A DNA stretch of 64,000 nt from Nevskiaceae bacterium. Lineage in GTDB: Bacteria; Pseudomonadota; Gammaproteobacteria; Nevskiales; Nevskiaceae. The notes under the pieces are model-generated. The model was not told the DNA's origin. It worked only from the letters and a program-made list of their open reading frames with translations, and did no database searches. The DNA lies in assembly GCA_008012115.1 (NCBI GenBank), contig SSEB01000007.1:62001-126000 (forward strand), in the 5' to 3' direction. Positions 24,279-35,344 of the stretch are shown in pieces (the stretch's first letter is position 1; each line of letters starts with the position of its first letter). The translations under genes and the position numbers were made by a program.

Positions 24279-25037
24279 ATGTCGAAGTCTTACCGTTTGC
24301 TGGCGGCCTTCGCGGCCGTCAGCCTGATCGCGGCCTGCGCCAAGTCCGGCGACCAGGGCAGCGCCCCGGCCGACGCGTCCGGCCTCACCACCGATGCCCA
24401 GAAGTTCGGCTACGCCATCGGCGTCGACCTCGGCAAGTCGCTGCAGCCGGTCAAGCAGTACGTTGACGTCGGCGCGCTCAAGCAGGGTCTCGACGACATC
24501 AGCAGCGGCGCCGCGCCCAAGCTCGATGACAAGGCGCGCGAAGAGGTGAAGAACACCGTCGCCAAGAAGATGCAGGAAGAGCAGCTCGCGCAGCGCGCCG
24601 AGCAGGCCAAGAAGAATCTCGAGGAGGGCGACAAGTTCCTCGCCGAGAACGCCAAGAAGGCCGGCGTCAAGACCACCGCCAGCGGCCTGCAGTACGAAGT
24701 GCTGACCGAAGGCAAGGGCGACCACCCGACCGACAAGGACCGCGTGACCGTGCACTACAAGGGCACGCTGCTCAACGGCGAAACCTTCGACAGCTCCTAC
24801 GATCGCGGCCAGCCGGTGACCTTCCCGCTCGGCAACGTCATCCCGGGCTGGACCGAAGGCGTGCAGCTGATGACGGTCGGCTCCAAGTACAAGTTCTACA
24901 TCCCGTCCAAGCTTGCCTACGGCGAGCGCGGCGCCGGCGTGAAGATCGGCCCGAATTCGACGCTGGTGTTCGAGGTCGAACTGCTCGGCATCGAGAAGGA
25001 CCAGCCGGCCGCCGCCAAGGGCGCTGCCAAGAAGTAA
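24279..25037 (+). CDS. FKBP-type peptidyl-prolyl isomerase lipoprotein (Mip/FkpA-like)
   Basis: A 252-aa periplasmic lipoprotein foldase. The lipobox ends at Cys20 (LIAAC). Residues 35-125 form the helical dimerisation arm (Lys/Glu/Ala-rich, with a DAQKFGYAIGVDLGKSL start typical of the FkpA/Mip group). The C-terminal FKBP domain begins with TASGLQYEVLTEGKG and has the active-site residues in VTVHYKGTLLNGETFDSSY, GNVIPGWTEGVQLM and LAYGERGAG. It catalyses cis-trans proline isomerisation and acts as a chaperone for exported proteins. It has its own terminator at 25076. Confidence 0.93.
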   Translation: MSKSYRLLAAFAAVSLIAACAKSGDQGSAPADASGLTTDAQKFGYAIGVDLGKSLQPVKQYVDVGALKQGLDDISSGAAPKLDDKAREEVKNTVAKKMQEEQLAQRAEQAKKNLEEGDKFLAENAKKAGVKTTASGLQYEVLTEGKGDHPTDKDRVTVHYKGTLLNGETFDSSYDRGQPVTFPLGNVIPGWTEGVQLMTVGSKYKFYIPSKLAYGERGAGVKIGPNSTLVFEVELLGIEKDQPAAAKGAAKK

Positions 25038-25075
25038 GCTGTCGGCATGGCTCGCGCCATGTGTTGAAACGCCAA

Positions 25076-25106
25076 GGCGGCCGGAGCGATCCGGCCGCCT
25101 TTTTTA
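25076..25106 (+). terminator. Intrinsic terminator after the FKBP gene
   Basis: GGCGGCCGGA (25076-25085) and TCCGGCCGCC (25090-25099) pair perfectly around a GCGA loop, followed by TTTTTT and A/T. It lies 38 bp after the FKBP stop and just before the next gene. Confidence 0.92.
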
Positions 25107-25124
25107 TTCTTCGAGGAACCCACG

Positions 25125-25868
25125 ATGACCGGATTACGCCCGTTGCTGGCGGCCTGCGCCCTCACCCTGCCTGCCCTGGCGCAGGCCGAACAGTTCTATC
25201 TCGGCTACAGCCACTGGAACTACGCCGTATCGGGTGCCTATGACGAAGGCGCCACCCGCTACGATCTCGACAAGAACCTCAATGCCCGGGGCGACAGCCA
25301 TGCGCAGTACCGGCTGCGCTGGGATACGGGTGCAGGCTGGTGGCCCGACTTCGCCGCGAGTTATGGCCGCGTGGCCCTGAGCGGCCAGCAGAGCATCACC
25401 ACCAGCGTCGTCGTGGGGCCGGTGCCGGTCGGCACGGTGAGTTCCGTGGCCCAGGTCGACGCCAACGTCCGCGACTTGGACGCCACCCTCCGTTACGGGC
25501 TGCCCTTGGGCTGGGCGCGGCTTTCCGGCGGCGTCACGGTCAAGAAGCTGCGCGGCAATGTCGTGGTCACCGATAGTGCCGCCACTCCCTCCCAGACCCT
25601 GCACGACATCGACGAAATCTTTCCGATGGCGCATCTTTTTGCCGAGGTGCCGCTCGGCAGCCGCCTGCGCCTCGGGGCCGGCGGCAACTGGATCGCCTCG
25701 CACGGCGATGAGGCCGATGAGATGCTGGTGCAAGCGCGCCTCAAGCTGATCGGTCCGCTGGACCTCACCGGCGGCTGGCAGCGCAAGCACTACCGCGTCA
25801 CCACCGACAGCTACCGGCTCAGGGCCACGCTGCAGGGCTGGCAGTTCGGCGGCGAACTCGCCTTCTGA
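25125..25868 (+). CDS. Predicted outer-membrane beta-barrel protein
   Basis: A 247-aa exported protein with a signal peptide ending ALA-QA near residue 22. The mature protein consists of alternating polar and aromatic residues (for example QFYLGYSHWNYAVSG, AQYRLRWDTGAGWWPDFAASYG and RLRLGAGGNWIAS) and ends in LAF with a terminal Phe, the usual signal for BAM assembly. It resembles a family of small uncharacterised gammaproteobacterial barrels (TIGR04219-like). The substrate or role is unknown. It starts only 18 bp after the FKBP terminator, so its promoter would overlap the FKBP 3' region. Confidence 0.75.
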   Translation: MTGLRPLLAACALTLPALAQAEQFYLGYSHWNYAVSGAYDEGATRYDLDKNLNARGDSHAQYRLRWDTGAGWWPDFAASYGRVALSGQQSITTSVVVGPVPVGTVSSVAQVDANVRDLDATLRYGLPLGWARLSGGVTVKKLRGNVVVTDSAATPSQTLHDIDEIFPMAHLFAEVPLGSRLRLGAGGNWIASHGDEADEMLVQARLKLIGPLDLTGGWQRKHYRVTTDSYRLRATLQGWQFGGELAF

Positions 25869-25878
25869 ACCGCGCCAT

Positions 25879-25908
25879 GAAAAAAGCCGCCGGGATCGCC
25901 GGCGGCTT
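25879..25908. terminator. Bidirectional intrinsic terminator
   Basis: AAGCCGCCGG (25884-25893) and CCGGCGGCTT (25899-25908) pair around GATCG. The A6 tract at 25880-25885 gives a good U-run for the minus-strand cytochrome genes; on the plus strand the run after the stem is only TT. Confidence 0.85.
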
Positions 25909-25927
25909 GGATGCATCGCGAAAAAAC

Positions 25928-26260
25928 TTACTTGGTCGAGCCGTGCACGCTGGGCGTGTACAGCGGCCCCTGCTGCGCGCCGAAATACTGCGCCAGCGCA
26001 TGAATCTCGTCCTTGCTCAGGCCGGCCGCCTGGCCGCCCATGATCGCGTTCTTGCGCTTGCCTTCCTTGTACTCGGTGAGCGCGTGCTCGAGGTAGTTGG
26101 CGTACTGGCCAGCGAGCACCGGGTACATCGGCTGCGTGCTGACGCCACCTTGTCCGTGACAGGCGAAGCAGGTGGTCGCTTTCTCCGGCACGGCGACATC
26201 GGCGGCGGAAGCAGACGCCGAAACCAGCGCGAGCGCGGCAATCAAGACTTGATGTTTCAT
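25928..26260 (-). CDS. Small class I cytochrome c
   Basis: A 110-aa periplasmic monohaem cytochrome c. A signal peptide ends near SASA-AD at residue 20. The haem motif is CFACH (about residues 31-35) and the axial Met is probably in NAIMGGQAAGLS. The YPVLAGQYANYLEHALTEYKEGKR stretch is typical of cytochrome c4/c553-like domains. It follows a second small cytochrome c on the same strand by 9 bp, so the pair may act like the two halves of a cytochrome c4, passing electrons to a terminal oxidase. The partner is unknown. Confidence 0.9.
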   Translation of the reverse strand: MKHQVLIAALALVSASASAADVAVPEKATTCFACHGQGGVSTQPMYPVLAGQYANYLEHALTEYKEGKRKNAIMGGQAAGLSKDEIHALAQYFGAQQGPLYTPSVHGSTK

Positions 26261-26269
26261 CGTTTCCCC

Positions 26270-26596
26270 TTACTCGTCGTGAGCCGCAGCATGTTCCAGA
26301 TAGGCGGCGATATCGTCGATATCCTGATCGCTCAGGCTCGCCGCCTGCGCCTGCATGGTCTTGTGCGGGCGATCACCGCTGCGGTACTCCTTCAGCGCGG
26401 CGATGATGTAATCCTTGTGCTGACCGCCGAGCTTGGGCACGCGGTACGTCGGATAGACGTTGTTGTACTTGGGGATGCCATGGCAGCCCATGCAGGTATT
26501 CGCTTTCACGCGACCGGCTTCCACGCTGCCATCCGCGAGCGCAGGCACACTCAGCGTGGCGGCTGTGATCAGCGCGCCGACGCGGGCAAACTTCAT
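26270..26596 (-). CDS. Small class I cytochrome c, partner of the downstream gene
   Basis: A 108-aa exported monohaem cytochrome c with haem motif CMGCH (about residues 35-39), axial Met in KTMQAQAASLS, and the VPKLGGQHKDYIIAALKEYRSG stretch shared with cytochrome c4 halves. Two ATGs are adjacent; the one at 26596 is eight bases from GGGAG and is preferred over 26599. It is the first gene of the pair; element copy 5 starts 132 bp upstream in the divergent gap before ppx. Sequence similarity between the two cytochromes suggests an old duplication. Confidence 0.9.
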   Translation of the reverse strand: MKFARVGALITAATLSVPALADGSVEAGRVKANTCMGCHGIPKYNNVYPTYRVPKLGGQHKDYIIAALKEYRSGDRPHKTMQAQAASLSDQDIDDIAAYLEHAAAHDE

Positions 26597-26728
26597 CATG
26601 TGAACTCCCAGGGTGCGGAAATATCCGCGTGCAAACAAAAAATTAAGCCGCGATATGTTCGGGGAATTGCGCGTCCGGGTCAACGCGCCCGGCGAGCAGC
26701 CCTGCCCTCTCACTGCGTTATAGTGCCT

Positions 26729-26838
26729 CACCCGCTCTGCGCATCGGGCCCAACCCGCTTGTAATATTTTATAAATTTAAAATAAATTCAAACAATAAAT
26801 ACGAACGCCCCTGAAAAGGCCCGCCGGCGCTGCGGGCA
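26729..26838. repeat. 110-bp nested-palindrome element, copy 5, right end decayed
   Basis: Left end CACCCGCT (26729-26736) is intact. The core at 26761-26806 runs from GTAATATTTT to ATACGAAC and keeps 46 bp. The expected right end (26831-26838) reads TGCGGGCA, matching AGCGGGTG at five of eight positions. The register of all parts is therefore kept although the right arm has mutated. It lies 78 bp before the ppx start, in the divergent gap with the cytochrome genes. Confidence 0.82.
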
Positions 26839-26915
26839 CGCCGAGCCCCCGCCATGCCCGACTGCAAGCCGCACCTGATGATCCCCTCACGCCACGCCAC
26901 CGCGAAGTGGCGCGC

Positions 26916-28436
26916 ATGACCCGCACGCGTTCCGCGCCGGCGCAGGCCGAGGGCACCGAGGTCGCGGCCGTCGATCTCGGCTCCAACAGCTTCCACATGA
27001 TGGTGGCGCGCGCCAACGGCGCCGACCTGCAGGTGATCGACCGCCTGCGCGAGCCGATCCGTCTCGCCGCCGGCCTCGATGCCGACAAGCGCCTGCACCC
27101 GGAGGCCCAGGCACGTGCCCTGGCCTGCCTGCAGCGCTTCGGCCAGCGCCTGCGCGGCCTGCCGCAGCAGCACGTTCGCGCGGTCGGCACCAACACCATG
27201 CGGCGCATGCGTCGCAGCGAGGATTTTCTCGCCGCCGCCGAAATGGCCCTGGGCCACGAGATCGAAATCATCGCCGGCGCCGAGGAGGCCCGCCTGGTCT
27301 ACGGTGGCGTCACGCACGGCATGGGCCGCGCGCAGCCGCGGCGCCTAGTGGTGGACATCGGCGGCGGCAGCACCGAGGTGATCATCGGCCGCGGCCCCGC
27401 GCCGCAGCTGATGGAGTCGGTCTCGCTGGGCTGCGTGACCCACAACCAGCTGTTCTTCGAGGACGGCGAAATCAGCGCAGCACAGTTCCGCAAGGCGCGC
27501 CTCGCCGCGCGGGTGCAGCTCGAATTCCTCGAGCGGCGCTACCGCAAGGCCGGCTGGGATGTCGCCATCGGCGCTTCCGGCACGGTACGCGGCGTCTGGC
27601 GCGTGGCGATGGCGAACGGCTGGTGCGAGCAGCACATCACACGCAGCGCACTCGAAAAAGTGGTGGAACTGGTGCTCTCGCGCGGCCACGTCAGCCGCAT
27701 CGATTTCCCGGCGCTGCGCGAGGACCGCCGCCCGGTCTTCGCCGGCGGCCTCGCCGCGCTGGCGGGCGTGTTCGATGCGCTCGACCTGCAGAAGATGGAA
27801 ACCTCCGACCGCGCACTGCGCGAGGGCGTGATCTACGACCTGCTGGGCCGCCTCGCCAATCACGACGTGCGCGACGAATCGGTCAACGCCATGGCCAAGC
27901 GCTATGGCGTCGACCTGCGGCATGCTGCCGACGTCGAACGCACGGCGCTGCGCATCCTCGACCAGGCCGGCGCCGCCTGGAGCCTGGAGCCGAATTTCGC
28001 CGCCATGTTCCTGCGCTGGGCGGCGCGGCTGCACGAGATTGGGCTGGCGATCTCGCACGCGTCCTACCACAAGCATGGCGAATACATTCTCAAGAACTGC
28101 GATCTGCAGGGCTTCTCGCAGACCGATCAGCGGCTGCTGGCCGCCCTGGTTCGCGTGCATCGCGGGAAATTCTCGCCGCAGGCCTTCGATGACCTGCCAT
28201 CGGTCTGGGTCGAACCGATGCGGCGCCTCGCCGTGATTTTCCGCCTAGCGGTGTTGCTGCATCGCTCGCGTGCGCCCGATCTCAAGCCGCCGCTGAGAGC
28301 CGCGGCTGTCCGGCGGCAGTTCGAGATCGGCTTCACTCAGAAAACCTGGCTGCAGCGCCATCCGCTGACGCAGGCCGACCTGGAGCGCGAGACCGAGTAT
28401 CTGAAAGCGATTGAGGTGCGCCTGAAGTTGTCCTAA
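26916..28436 (+). CDS. ppx: Exopolyphosphatase (Ppx/GppA family)
   Basis: A 506-aa Ppx/GppA phosphatase that releases phosphate from the ends of polyphosphate, or hydrolyses pppGpp. The N-terminal ASKHA ATPase-like fold shows VAAVDLGSNSFHMMVAR, AVGTNTMRRMR and VVDIGGGSTEVI. The catalytic Glu equivalent lies in IIAGAEEARLVYGGV. The C-terminal HD-like helical domain (from about residue 320, with RWAARLHEIGLAISHASYHKHG) is the Ppx arrangement; length matches Ppx rather than shorter homologues. A GTG at 26907 would add three residues. It runs towards the DUF4124 gene and glnL-glnG. Confidence 0.92.
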   Translation: MTRTRSAPAQAEGTEVAAVDLGSNSFHMMVARANGADLQVIDRLREPIRLAAGLDADKRLHPEAQARALACLQRFGQRLRGLPQQHVRAVGTNTMRRMRRSEDFLAAAEMALGHEIEIIAGAEEARLVYGGVTHGMGRAQPRRLVVDIGGGSTEVIIGRGPAPQLMESVSLGCVTHNQLFFEDGEISAAQFRKARLAARVQLEFLERRYRKAGWDVAIGASGTVRGVWRVAMANGWCEQHITRSALEKVVELVLSRGHVSRIDFPALREDRRPVFAGGLAALAGVFDALDLQKMETSDRALREGVIYDLLGRLANHDVRDESVNAMAKRYGVDLRHAADVERTALRILDQAGAAWSLEPNFAAMFLRWAARLHEIGLAISHASYHKHGEYILKNCDLQGFSQTDQRLLAALVRVHRGKFSPQAFDDLPSVWVEPMRRLAVIFRLAVLLHRSRAPDLKPPLRAAAVRRQFEIGFTQKTWLQRHPLTQADLERETEYLKAIEVRLKLS

Positions 28437-28445
28437 CGTAAGGTC

Positions 28446-28964
28446 ATGCGCGTCCTGCTTGGGTGGTTACTGCTGCTGTGCACGGCGTCGGCCCTCGCCG
28501 ACAGCAAGCCGTTGTACCGCTACACCGACCCGAACGGCCATAGCCATTTCACCGACCAGCCCCCATTCCGCGGCGCCAAACCGATGGTGCTGTACAACCA
28601 GAACGCACCGACGGTGAAGCGCAAATGGGCGGACGCCCAGGCCGCCGAAACCATCCGCAAGGCCACCCGGTTCGCGGTCCACGTCAACGCGCCCAGCCCA
28701 GGTCAGGTCTACCACGACCTCGCCGCCGGCGTTCCGGTGGCGGTCAGCGTGATGCCGGGACTCGCCAAAGGCTTCGGCTTGAGCTTCCGGGTGGATGAGC
28801 GTGCGCAAAATCCCAAGCCCCTGGGCGAGATTCACACCGTTTTGCACGATATTAGTGCGGGCAAGCACAGCCTCACCGTGGTGCTGATCAGCCCGGAAGG
28901 CGTTGAATTGGCAAGATCCGCCCCCCTGAGCATCGAAATCAAGCCACGCCTCGCCAGCAATTGA
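28446..28964 (+). CDS. DUF4124-domain exported protein
   Basis: A 172-aa secreted protein: signal peptide to about residue 19 (SALA-DS), then the short DUF4124 domain with its signature YRYTDPNGHSHFTDQPP, followed by a region of beta-strands (HSLTVVLISPEG near the end) of Ig-like type. The function of DUF4124 is unknown. Genes of this family sit upstream of glnL in many gammaproteobacteria, as here, so it probably shares the nitrogen-regulation transcript. It starts 9 bp after ppx. Confidence 0.82.
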   Translation: MRVLLGWLLLLCTASALADSKPLYRYTDPNGHSHFTDQPPFRGAKPMVLYNQNAPTVKRKWADAQAAETIRKATRFAVHVNAPSPGQVYHDLAAGVPVAVSVMPGLAKGFGLSFRVDERAQNPKPLGEIHTVLHDISAGKHSLTVVLISPEGVELARSAPLSIEIKPRLASN

Positions 28965-29046
28965 TGCACCTTTTCGGTGCGTAAAAGGCGAATATCGGCT
29001 AGGCTGCTGCCAAATTCGATGGCGCAGTTCTTGCGTTTTGCAGCCC

Positions 29047-30110
29047 ATGATCCCCCGCCCCCTTCGCCGCGCGCGCCCGGAAGCCGTCCTCGACGGCCTG
29101 ACCACCGCGGTCATCGGCCTCGACCAGCAACTGCGTGTGACTTCGCTGAATTCCGCCTGCGAAAGCCTGTTCGGCGTCAGCCGTCGCCATGCCATCGGCG
29201 CTCCGCTGGCGGAGGGCGTACCGCACTTCGCCCCGCACGAGCGCCGCCTGCGTAGTGCGCTGGAGGCGGGCGCGGGCTTCATCGACCGCGAACTGAAGCT
29301 GCAGCGCCACGGCGACCAGCCGATCACCATCGACTGCACCGTCACCCCGCTGATGGTGGACGGCAAGCCCGGCCTTTTGCTCGAAGCCCTGTCGCTGGAC
29401 CGTCACCTGCGCATCTCGCGCGACGAGCTGCTGCTGGCCCAGCACCAGGCCAGCCGTGAACTGATCCGCGGACTGGCACACGAAATCAAGAATCCCCTGG
29501 GCGGCATCCGCGGCGCGGCGCAGTTGCTGGAACGCGAGTTCCCCGACTCCGACCATCGCGAGTACACCCGTGTGATCATCCGCGAGGTCGACCGCCTGCA
29601 GAACCTGGTCAACCGCATGCTGGGCCCCAACCGCGCCCCGCAGAAACTGCCGCTCAACGTGCACGAGGCGCTCGAGCATGTGCGACAGCTGGTGCAGGCG
29701 GAGGCGCCGGAGGCGGTGTCCTTCCTGCGCGACTACGATCCGTCGATCCCCGACATCGTCGCCGACCGCGAACAGCTGATCCAGGCCACGCTCAACGTCG
29801 TGCGCAACGCGCTGCAGGCCGTGGGCAGCGACGGCAGCATCGTGCTGCGCACCCGCACCAAGCGCCAGTTCACCATCGGCGGTGTGCGCCACAAGCTGGT
29901 GATCCAGATCGACATCGAGGATGACGGCCCCGGCATTCCGCCGCCGATGCTGGAGAAAATTTTCTACCCAATGATCACCACACGCGCCGAAGGCACCGGA
30001 CTTGGCCTGCCGATTGCTCAGTACTTGATCCACAGCCATGGCGGCCTGATCGAATGCCGCTCGCGGCCAGGCTGCACGGTTTTTTCCATCTATCTTCCGC
30101 TGGAACTGTC

Positions 30111-30114
<4 letters not shown>
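29047..30114 (+). CDS. glnL: Nitrogen sensor histidine kinase NtrB
   Basis: A 355-aa cytoplasmic sensor kinase/phosphatase that controls NtrC in response to the PII protein and nitrogen status. An N-terminal PAS domain (about residues 10-115) precedes the H-box HEIKNPLGGIRGAAQLL, with the phosphorylated His in it. The ATPase domain shows the N-box (NVVRNALQA), G1 (DDGPGIP) and G2 (GTGLGLPIA). The gene lacks membrane segments, as expected. Its stop overlaps the start of glnG (ATGA). Confidence 0.95.
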
Positions 30115-31607
<1,493 letters not shown>

Positions 31608-31762
31608 CCGGCACCGAGCGTTCCCTTGATGCGCCCAGCGTCCACTCGCTGATCCTTGCATCCCCGCTGCGCGGGGCCCCTGCGCGGGCTCGGAACGCTC
31701 GCAACACCCTCACGCGCAAGATCAAAGAACCGGGCATGCCGGACTGAGGCGCGCCGTCAGCT

Positions 31763-32791
31763 CTACTCCCAGTTCAACGCCCCTCCCGCCTGGTATTCGG
31801 TGACCCGTGTCTCGAAAAAGTTCTTTTCCTTTTTGAGGTCGATGGCTTCACTCATCCAGGGAAAAGGATTGCTGGCACTGGGGTAGAGAGGATGGAGCCC
31901 GATCTGCGCACAGCGGCGATTGGCGATGTAGCGCAGATACTCTGAAAACACCGCCGCATTGAGCCCGAGTACGCCGCGCGGCATGGTATCGACCGCGTAT
32001 CGGTATTCGAGATCCAGAGCCTGATGGATAAGATCACGGATTTCCTCGCGGAAGGCGGCGGTCCACAGCCACGGGTTTTCCAGCTTGATCTGGTTGATCA
32101 GATCGACGCCGAAATTCAGATGCATGGATTCATCGCGCAGGATGTACTGGTACTGCTCGGCGGCGCCGACCATCTTGTTGCGGCGACCGAACGCGAGGAT
32201 CTGCACGAAACCGACGTAGAAGAACAGCCCCTCCATGATGCAGGCGAACACGATCAGCGAGCGGAGCAGCCGCTGATCCCGGTCCGGCGTGCCGGTACGG
32301 AAGGCCGGATCGGTCAGTGTCTCGATATGCGGCAGGAGGAAAGCCGCCTTGTCGTGGATGCTCGGCACCTCGTGGTACATGTTAAAAATTTCGCCCTCGT
32401 CCAGGCCCAGACTTTCGACAATGTATTGATAAGCGTGAGTGTGTAGCGCCTCTTCGAAGGCCTGCCGCAGCAGGTAGCGCCGACACTCTGCGCTGGTGAT
32501 GTGCCGGTAGGTTCCCAGCACGATGTTGTTCGCGGCGAGGGAATCCGCCGTCGAGAAAAACCCCAGGTTGCGCTTGATGATCCTTCGCTCATCCTCGGTC
32601 AGACCGTGCGGGCTGCGCCACAACTCGATGTCGGCGGACATGTTGATCTCCTGCGGCATCCAGTGGTTGGCGCAGGCCGCCAGATATTTCTCCCAGGCCC
32701 AGCGATAACGGGCGTGCACGCCCGCCGTTTCGTTGAGGGTGCCGTTGATGATGCCGTCGGGGGTCGCGGAGAGGGATGCGATGGGATTCAT
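31763..32791 (-). CDS. nrdB: Class Ia ribonucleotide reductase beta subunit, without an adjacent nrdA
   Basis: A 342-aa diiron-tyrosyl-radical protein that supplies the radical for making deoxyribonucleotides. The metal ligands follow the class I spacing: Asp83, Glu114 and His117, then Glu in [11 protein letters not shown], and Glu/His in [10 protein letters not shown]. The radical Tyr is present at 121 (EALHTHAY), so it is not the Phe-bearing class Ic type. The start overlaps the stop of the UbiH-like gene (ATGA), making nrdB the last gene of a desaturase-hydroxylase-nrdB run. nrdA is not in this window. It converges on glnG, whose duplicated 3' end stops 15 bp away. Confidence 0.92.
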   Translation of the reverse strand: MNPIASLSATPDGIINGTLNETAGVHARYRWAWEKYLAACANHWMPQEINMSADIELWRSPHGLTEDERRIIKRNLGFFSTADSLAANNIVLGTYRHITSAECRRYLLRQAFEEALHTHAYQYIVESLGLDEGEIFNMYHEVPSIHDKAAFLLPHIETLTDPAFRTGTPDRDQRLLRSLIVFACIMEGLFFYVGFVQILAFGRRNKMVGAAEQYQYILRDESMHLNFGVDLINQIKLENPWLWTAAFREEIRDLIHQALDLEYRYAVDTMPRGVLGLNAAVFSEYLRYIANRRCAQIGLHPLYPSASNPFPWMSEAIDLKKEKNFFETRVTEYQAGGALNWE

Positions 32792-34005
32792 GACCGGAAT
32801 CTCGGTGCGTTGCGAAGAAACGGCCGGGCGATCACGCGCGGATCGTCGAGTCCGCGGACCACCGCGGCACGCAGCGGCGGCAATCGGGCGGCCAAGCCCA
32901 GCACGGCGGCGCGCGCCAGCCGCGCCGGCGGGCGGTCGTCGGTGAAGAGCCCGACCAGCGCGTTCGTCGCCAGATACATCGGCCGCGTCGCCTGACGATG
33001 CCCGGCCTGATAGCGCGATAGGGCACGCAGACTGCCGATATCGCCGCCGCCGTCACGCGCCTGCGCCAGCGTGCGCTGCAGCGCGTCAACGCCGTAAAGC
33101 CCGAGATTGAAGCCATGCGCGGTGACCGGATGCATGCCGACCGCGGCATCGCCGGCCAGCGCGCAGCGATGCGCGACGAAGCGGTCCGCGTAAACCGCCA
33201 CCAGCGGATACGCGAAGCGTTGACCCAGGAGCCGCATGCGCCCGAAGCGCATGCAGAATTGGTGCGCCACGCCGTCGGCGAAATCCTGCGGGTCCATGCG
33301 CAACAGGGCATCGGCGCGGTCGCTGGCGATGGTGACGACGGCCGAGACGCGGCCGTCGTTCAGCGGCAGGATCGCCAGCGTGCGGCCGTAGCCGAAACAT
33401 TCGTAGGCGATGCCGTCGCCGGGCGACTCGTGTGCGAGCCGGCAGACGATGACCGTGCGGCCGAAATCGCGCACCTCAGCACCGATGCCCAGCTGCCGCC
33501 GGGTCGCGGACAGCCGACCGTCCGCGGCCACCAACAGCCGCACGCGCAAAGAGGCATCTTCTCCGATCCCGATTTCGACCTCGTCGGCGCCCACGGCGAT
33601 CCGTTCGATCGTGGCGCCATCGCGCAGGATCACCCGGGGACGTCGAAGGGCTTCATCAAAGGCTGCCTTGCGGATCGCGGCGTTCGGCACCAGGTGACCC
33701 AGCGTGCCCGCGGCCGGCGCTTCGAGCCCCAGCCAGCCCGCCGATGCGCCATTGAACACGCGCGCCGCACGGATGCACGAGATATCCGCGCTGTCCAAGC
33801 GTTGCCACAGGCCAAGCCGCCGCAGGACGGTGACGGCACGATGGGTGAGCGCGATTTCACGGCCGTCATCCGGCGGGTTCGCCAGCACTGCCCGCGCCTT
33901 GCGTTCGATCAGCGTCGTGGAGAAGCCGGCGTCATCCAGGGCGCAGGCCAGCGCCAGTCCGACCGGACCTGCGCCGACGATGGCCACTTCGCAGGAAACC
34001 GGCAT
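32788..34005 (-). CDS. UbiH/COQ6-type FAD-dependent hydroxylase
   Basis: A 405-aa flavin monooxygenase of the UbiH/Coq6 family, whose members hydroxylate the ubiquinone ring or other aromatics using NAD(P)H and O2. The FAD-binding motif is GAGPVGLA (about residues 10-17); the second FAD motif is [21 protein letters not shown] near residue 285. The family DG motif region (LVAADGRLS) is present. It could belong to ubiquinone synthesis, but the setting between a desaturase and nrdB is not that of ubi genes. The start is ATG at 34005, five bases after the desaturase gene ends. Confidence 0.85.
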   Translation of the reverse strand: MPVSCEVAIVGAGPVGLALACALDDAGFSTTLIERKARAVLANPPDDGREIALTHRAVTVLRRLGLWQRLDSADISCIRAARVFNGASAGWLGLEAPAAGTLGHLVPNAAIRKAAFDEALRRPRVILRDGATIERIAVGADEVEIGIGEDASLRVRLLVAADGRLSATRRQLGIGAEVRDFGRTVIVCRLAHESPGDGIAYECFGYGRTLAILPLNDGRVSAVVTIASDRADALLRMDPQDFADGVAHQFCMRFGRMRLLGQRFAYPLVAVYADRFVAHRCALAGDAAVGMHPVTAHGFNLGLYGVDALQRTLAQARDGGGDIGSLRALSRYQAGHRQATRPMYLATNALVGLFTDDRPPARLARAAVLGLAARLPPLRAAVVRGLDDPRVIARPFLRNAPRFRS

Positions 34006-34010
34006 GGCGC

Positions 34011-35108
34011 TCAGCCCGCTGCGGAAGCCGCTGGCGCCGTGGGCCTGCCGGCGAAATCCGTCCACTGCCGCGCCTCGCAGTCGTACAGCTTGCAGCGTCG
34101 TGCGGTGTCGAAATACCAGCGCCAGGAAAACGCCTGCACGACGATGCGGCCCGGCATCCTGTGCTCCAGAATCTCTTGCGCCCGGCGCAAGTGATACAGC
34201 GGGATGCCCATGTCCACGTGATGCGCGGTGTGCTCCATGATGTGATGCAGCAAGGCGCCGGCATCCACACCCCAGCGACGCCGGAAGGTGATGTGCACCG
34301 TCGTCGTCACGAACGGCTGTGCTCGCAACCATGCGGTCTTGTCGCCGTGCCAGATGATGCGCGGATGCGTGTGGTGGACGTAGACCACGAAGCCGATCAG
34401 GCCGTTCCAGACCAGGAACGGCACCAGGAAGCCGCAGACCAGGACCAGCCACGCCGGCTGATGCGTGGCCCGCGCCGCGACGATCAGGCCGGCGATCCAT
34501 AGCGTCGCCGCGGCCGACACCAGCAGGCCGTCGCGGAAAAATACGGCGCGGCGCGTGGGCATCTCCCGCGCGCTGGGAAAGAACATGCGCCGCCACCAGA
34601 TCTCGACCAGATAGTAGAGCCATGGCGCCCAGCCGCTGCGGTAAACCCGCTCGCGCCACTGCGCTGCCGGCGACAGCGCGCGGTACTCCGCCGACGTCAG
34701 CGGTGCCCAGACGAAATCGATGCCCTTGAGATTGGTGTAGCCGTGATGCACGACGTTGTGCCCGGCCTCCCAGAGGCTGAAGGGCGTCAACGACGGCAGA
34801 AACACCAGGCGTCCCAGCACCCGGTTGAGTCTCCGGTTCGGCGTCAGGCTCTGATGGCAGGCATCGTGGCCGAGGATGAACAGCCTGCCGATGACGAATC
34901 CGGCGACGATGCCGAAACCCAGCTTCACCGGCCAGCGGCTCGCCATCACAACGGCGCCGATGGCGGCAACGAACAGCGTCAGGTCCAGCGCCACCAGCGC
35001 CAGCGCACGGCGTGTGTCGCGGTGCGAACATGCCAGCAGCCAGCTACGGATGGTTTTCCGGCTGGGCACCTCGGCCGCAGCTGGCGGCATCGCTTCAATC
35101 TGAGACAT
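34011..35108 (-). CDS. Membrane fatty acid desaturase
   Basis: A 365-aa integral-membrane diiron desaturase. The three His boxes are HDACH (about residue 95), HNVVHH (about 131) and HHIMEHTAHH (about 290), with four membrane segments around them and a charged AFSWRWYFDTARRCKLYDCE C-terminal end. It would insert a double bond into an acyl chain or related lipid using O2. It opens a three-gene run with the UbiH-like hydroxylase and nrdB. The start was set at 35108, after a GCGGG-like site; an upstream ATG at 35126 would add six residues. Confidence 0.87.
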   Translation of the reverse strand: MSQIEAMPPAAAEVPSRKTIRSWLLACSHRDTRRALALVALDLTLFVAAIGAVVMASRWPVKLGFGIVAGFVIGRLFILGHDACHQSLTPNRRLNRVLGRLVFLPSLTPFSLWEAGHNVVHHGYTNLKGIDFVWAPLTSAEYRALSPAAQWRERVYRSGWAPWLYYLVEIWWRRMFFPSAREMPTRRAVFFRDGLLVSAAATLWIAGLIVAARATHQPAWLVLVCGFLVPFLVWNGLIGFVVYVHHTHPRIIWHGDKTAWLRAQPFVTTTVHITFRRRWGVDAGALLHHIMEHTAHHVDMGIPLYHLRRAQEILEHRMPGRIVVQAFSWRWYFDTARRCKLYDCEARQWTDFAGRPTAPAASAAG

Positions 35109-35344
35109 CCCGCAACCCCGTGGCATGAACCGCTGGCACGCTGCGCGATGCCAGTGGCACCGCGCGTCGTCATGCTAGGGCGATGCGGCGACAGCGCCTT
35201 GATCCACGTCATCGCGGCGACGGCACCTGCGTGCTAAGGACAGCGGCAACACGCCCGCAGTGCGCGGGCGCCAGGCAAGGACCGACGGTGTGAAAACAGG
35301 AGGTTTCGCGCCACCCGGGCGCACGATGCCGCCGCGCGGTGCCC

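Noticed and set aside
33115..34194. Long plus-strand frame opposite the hydroxylase and desaturase genes
   Set aside because: It is antisense to two well-supported genes and has no ribosome site or domain.
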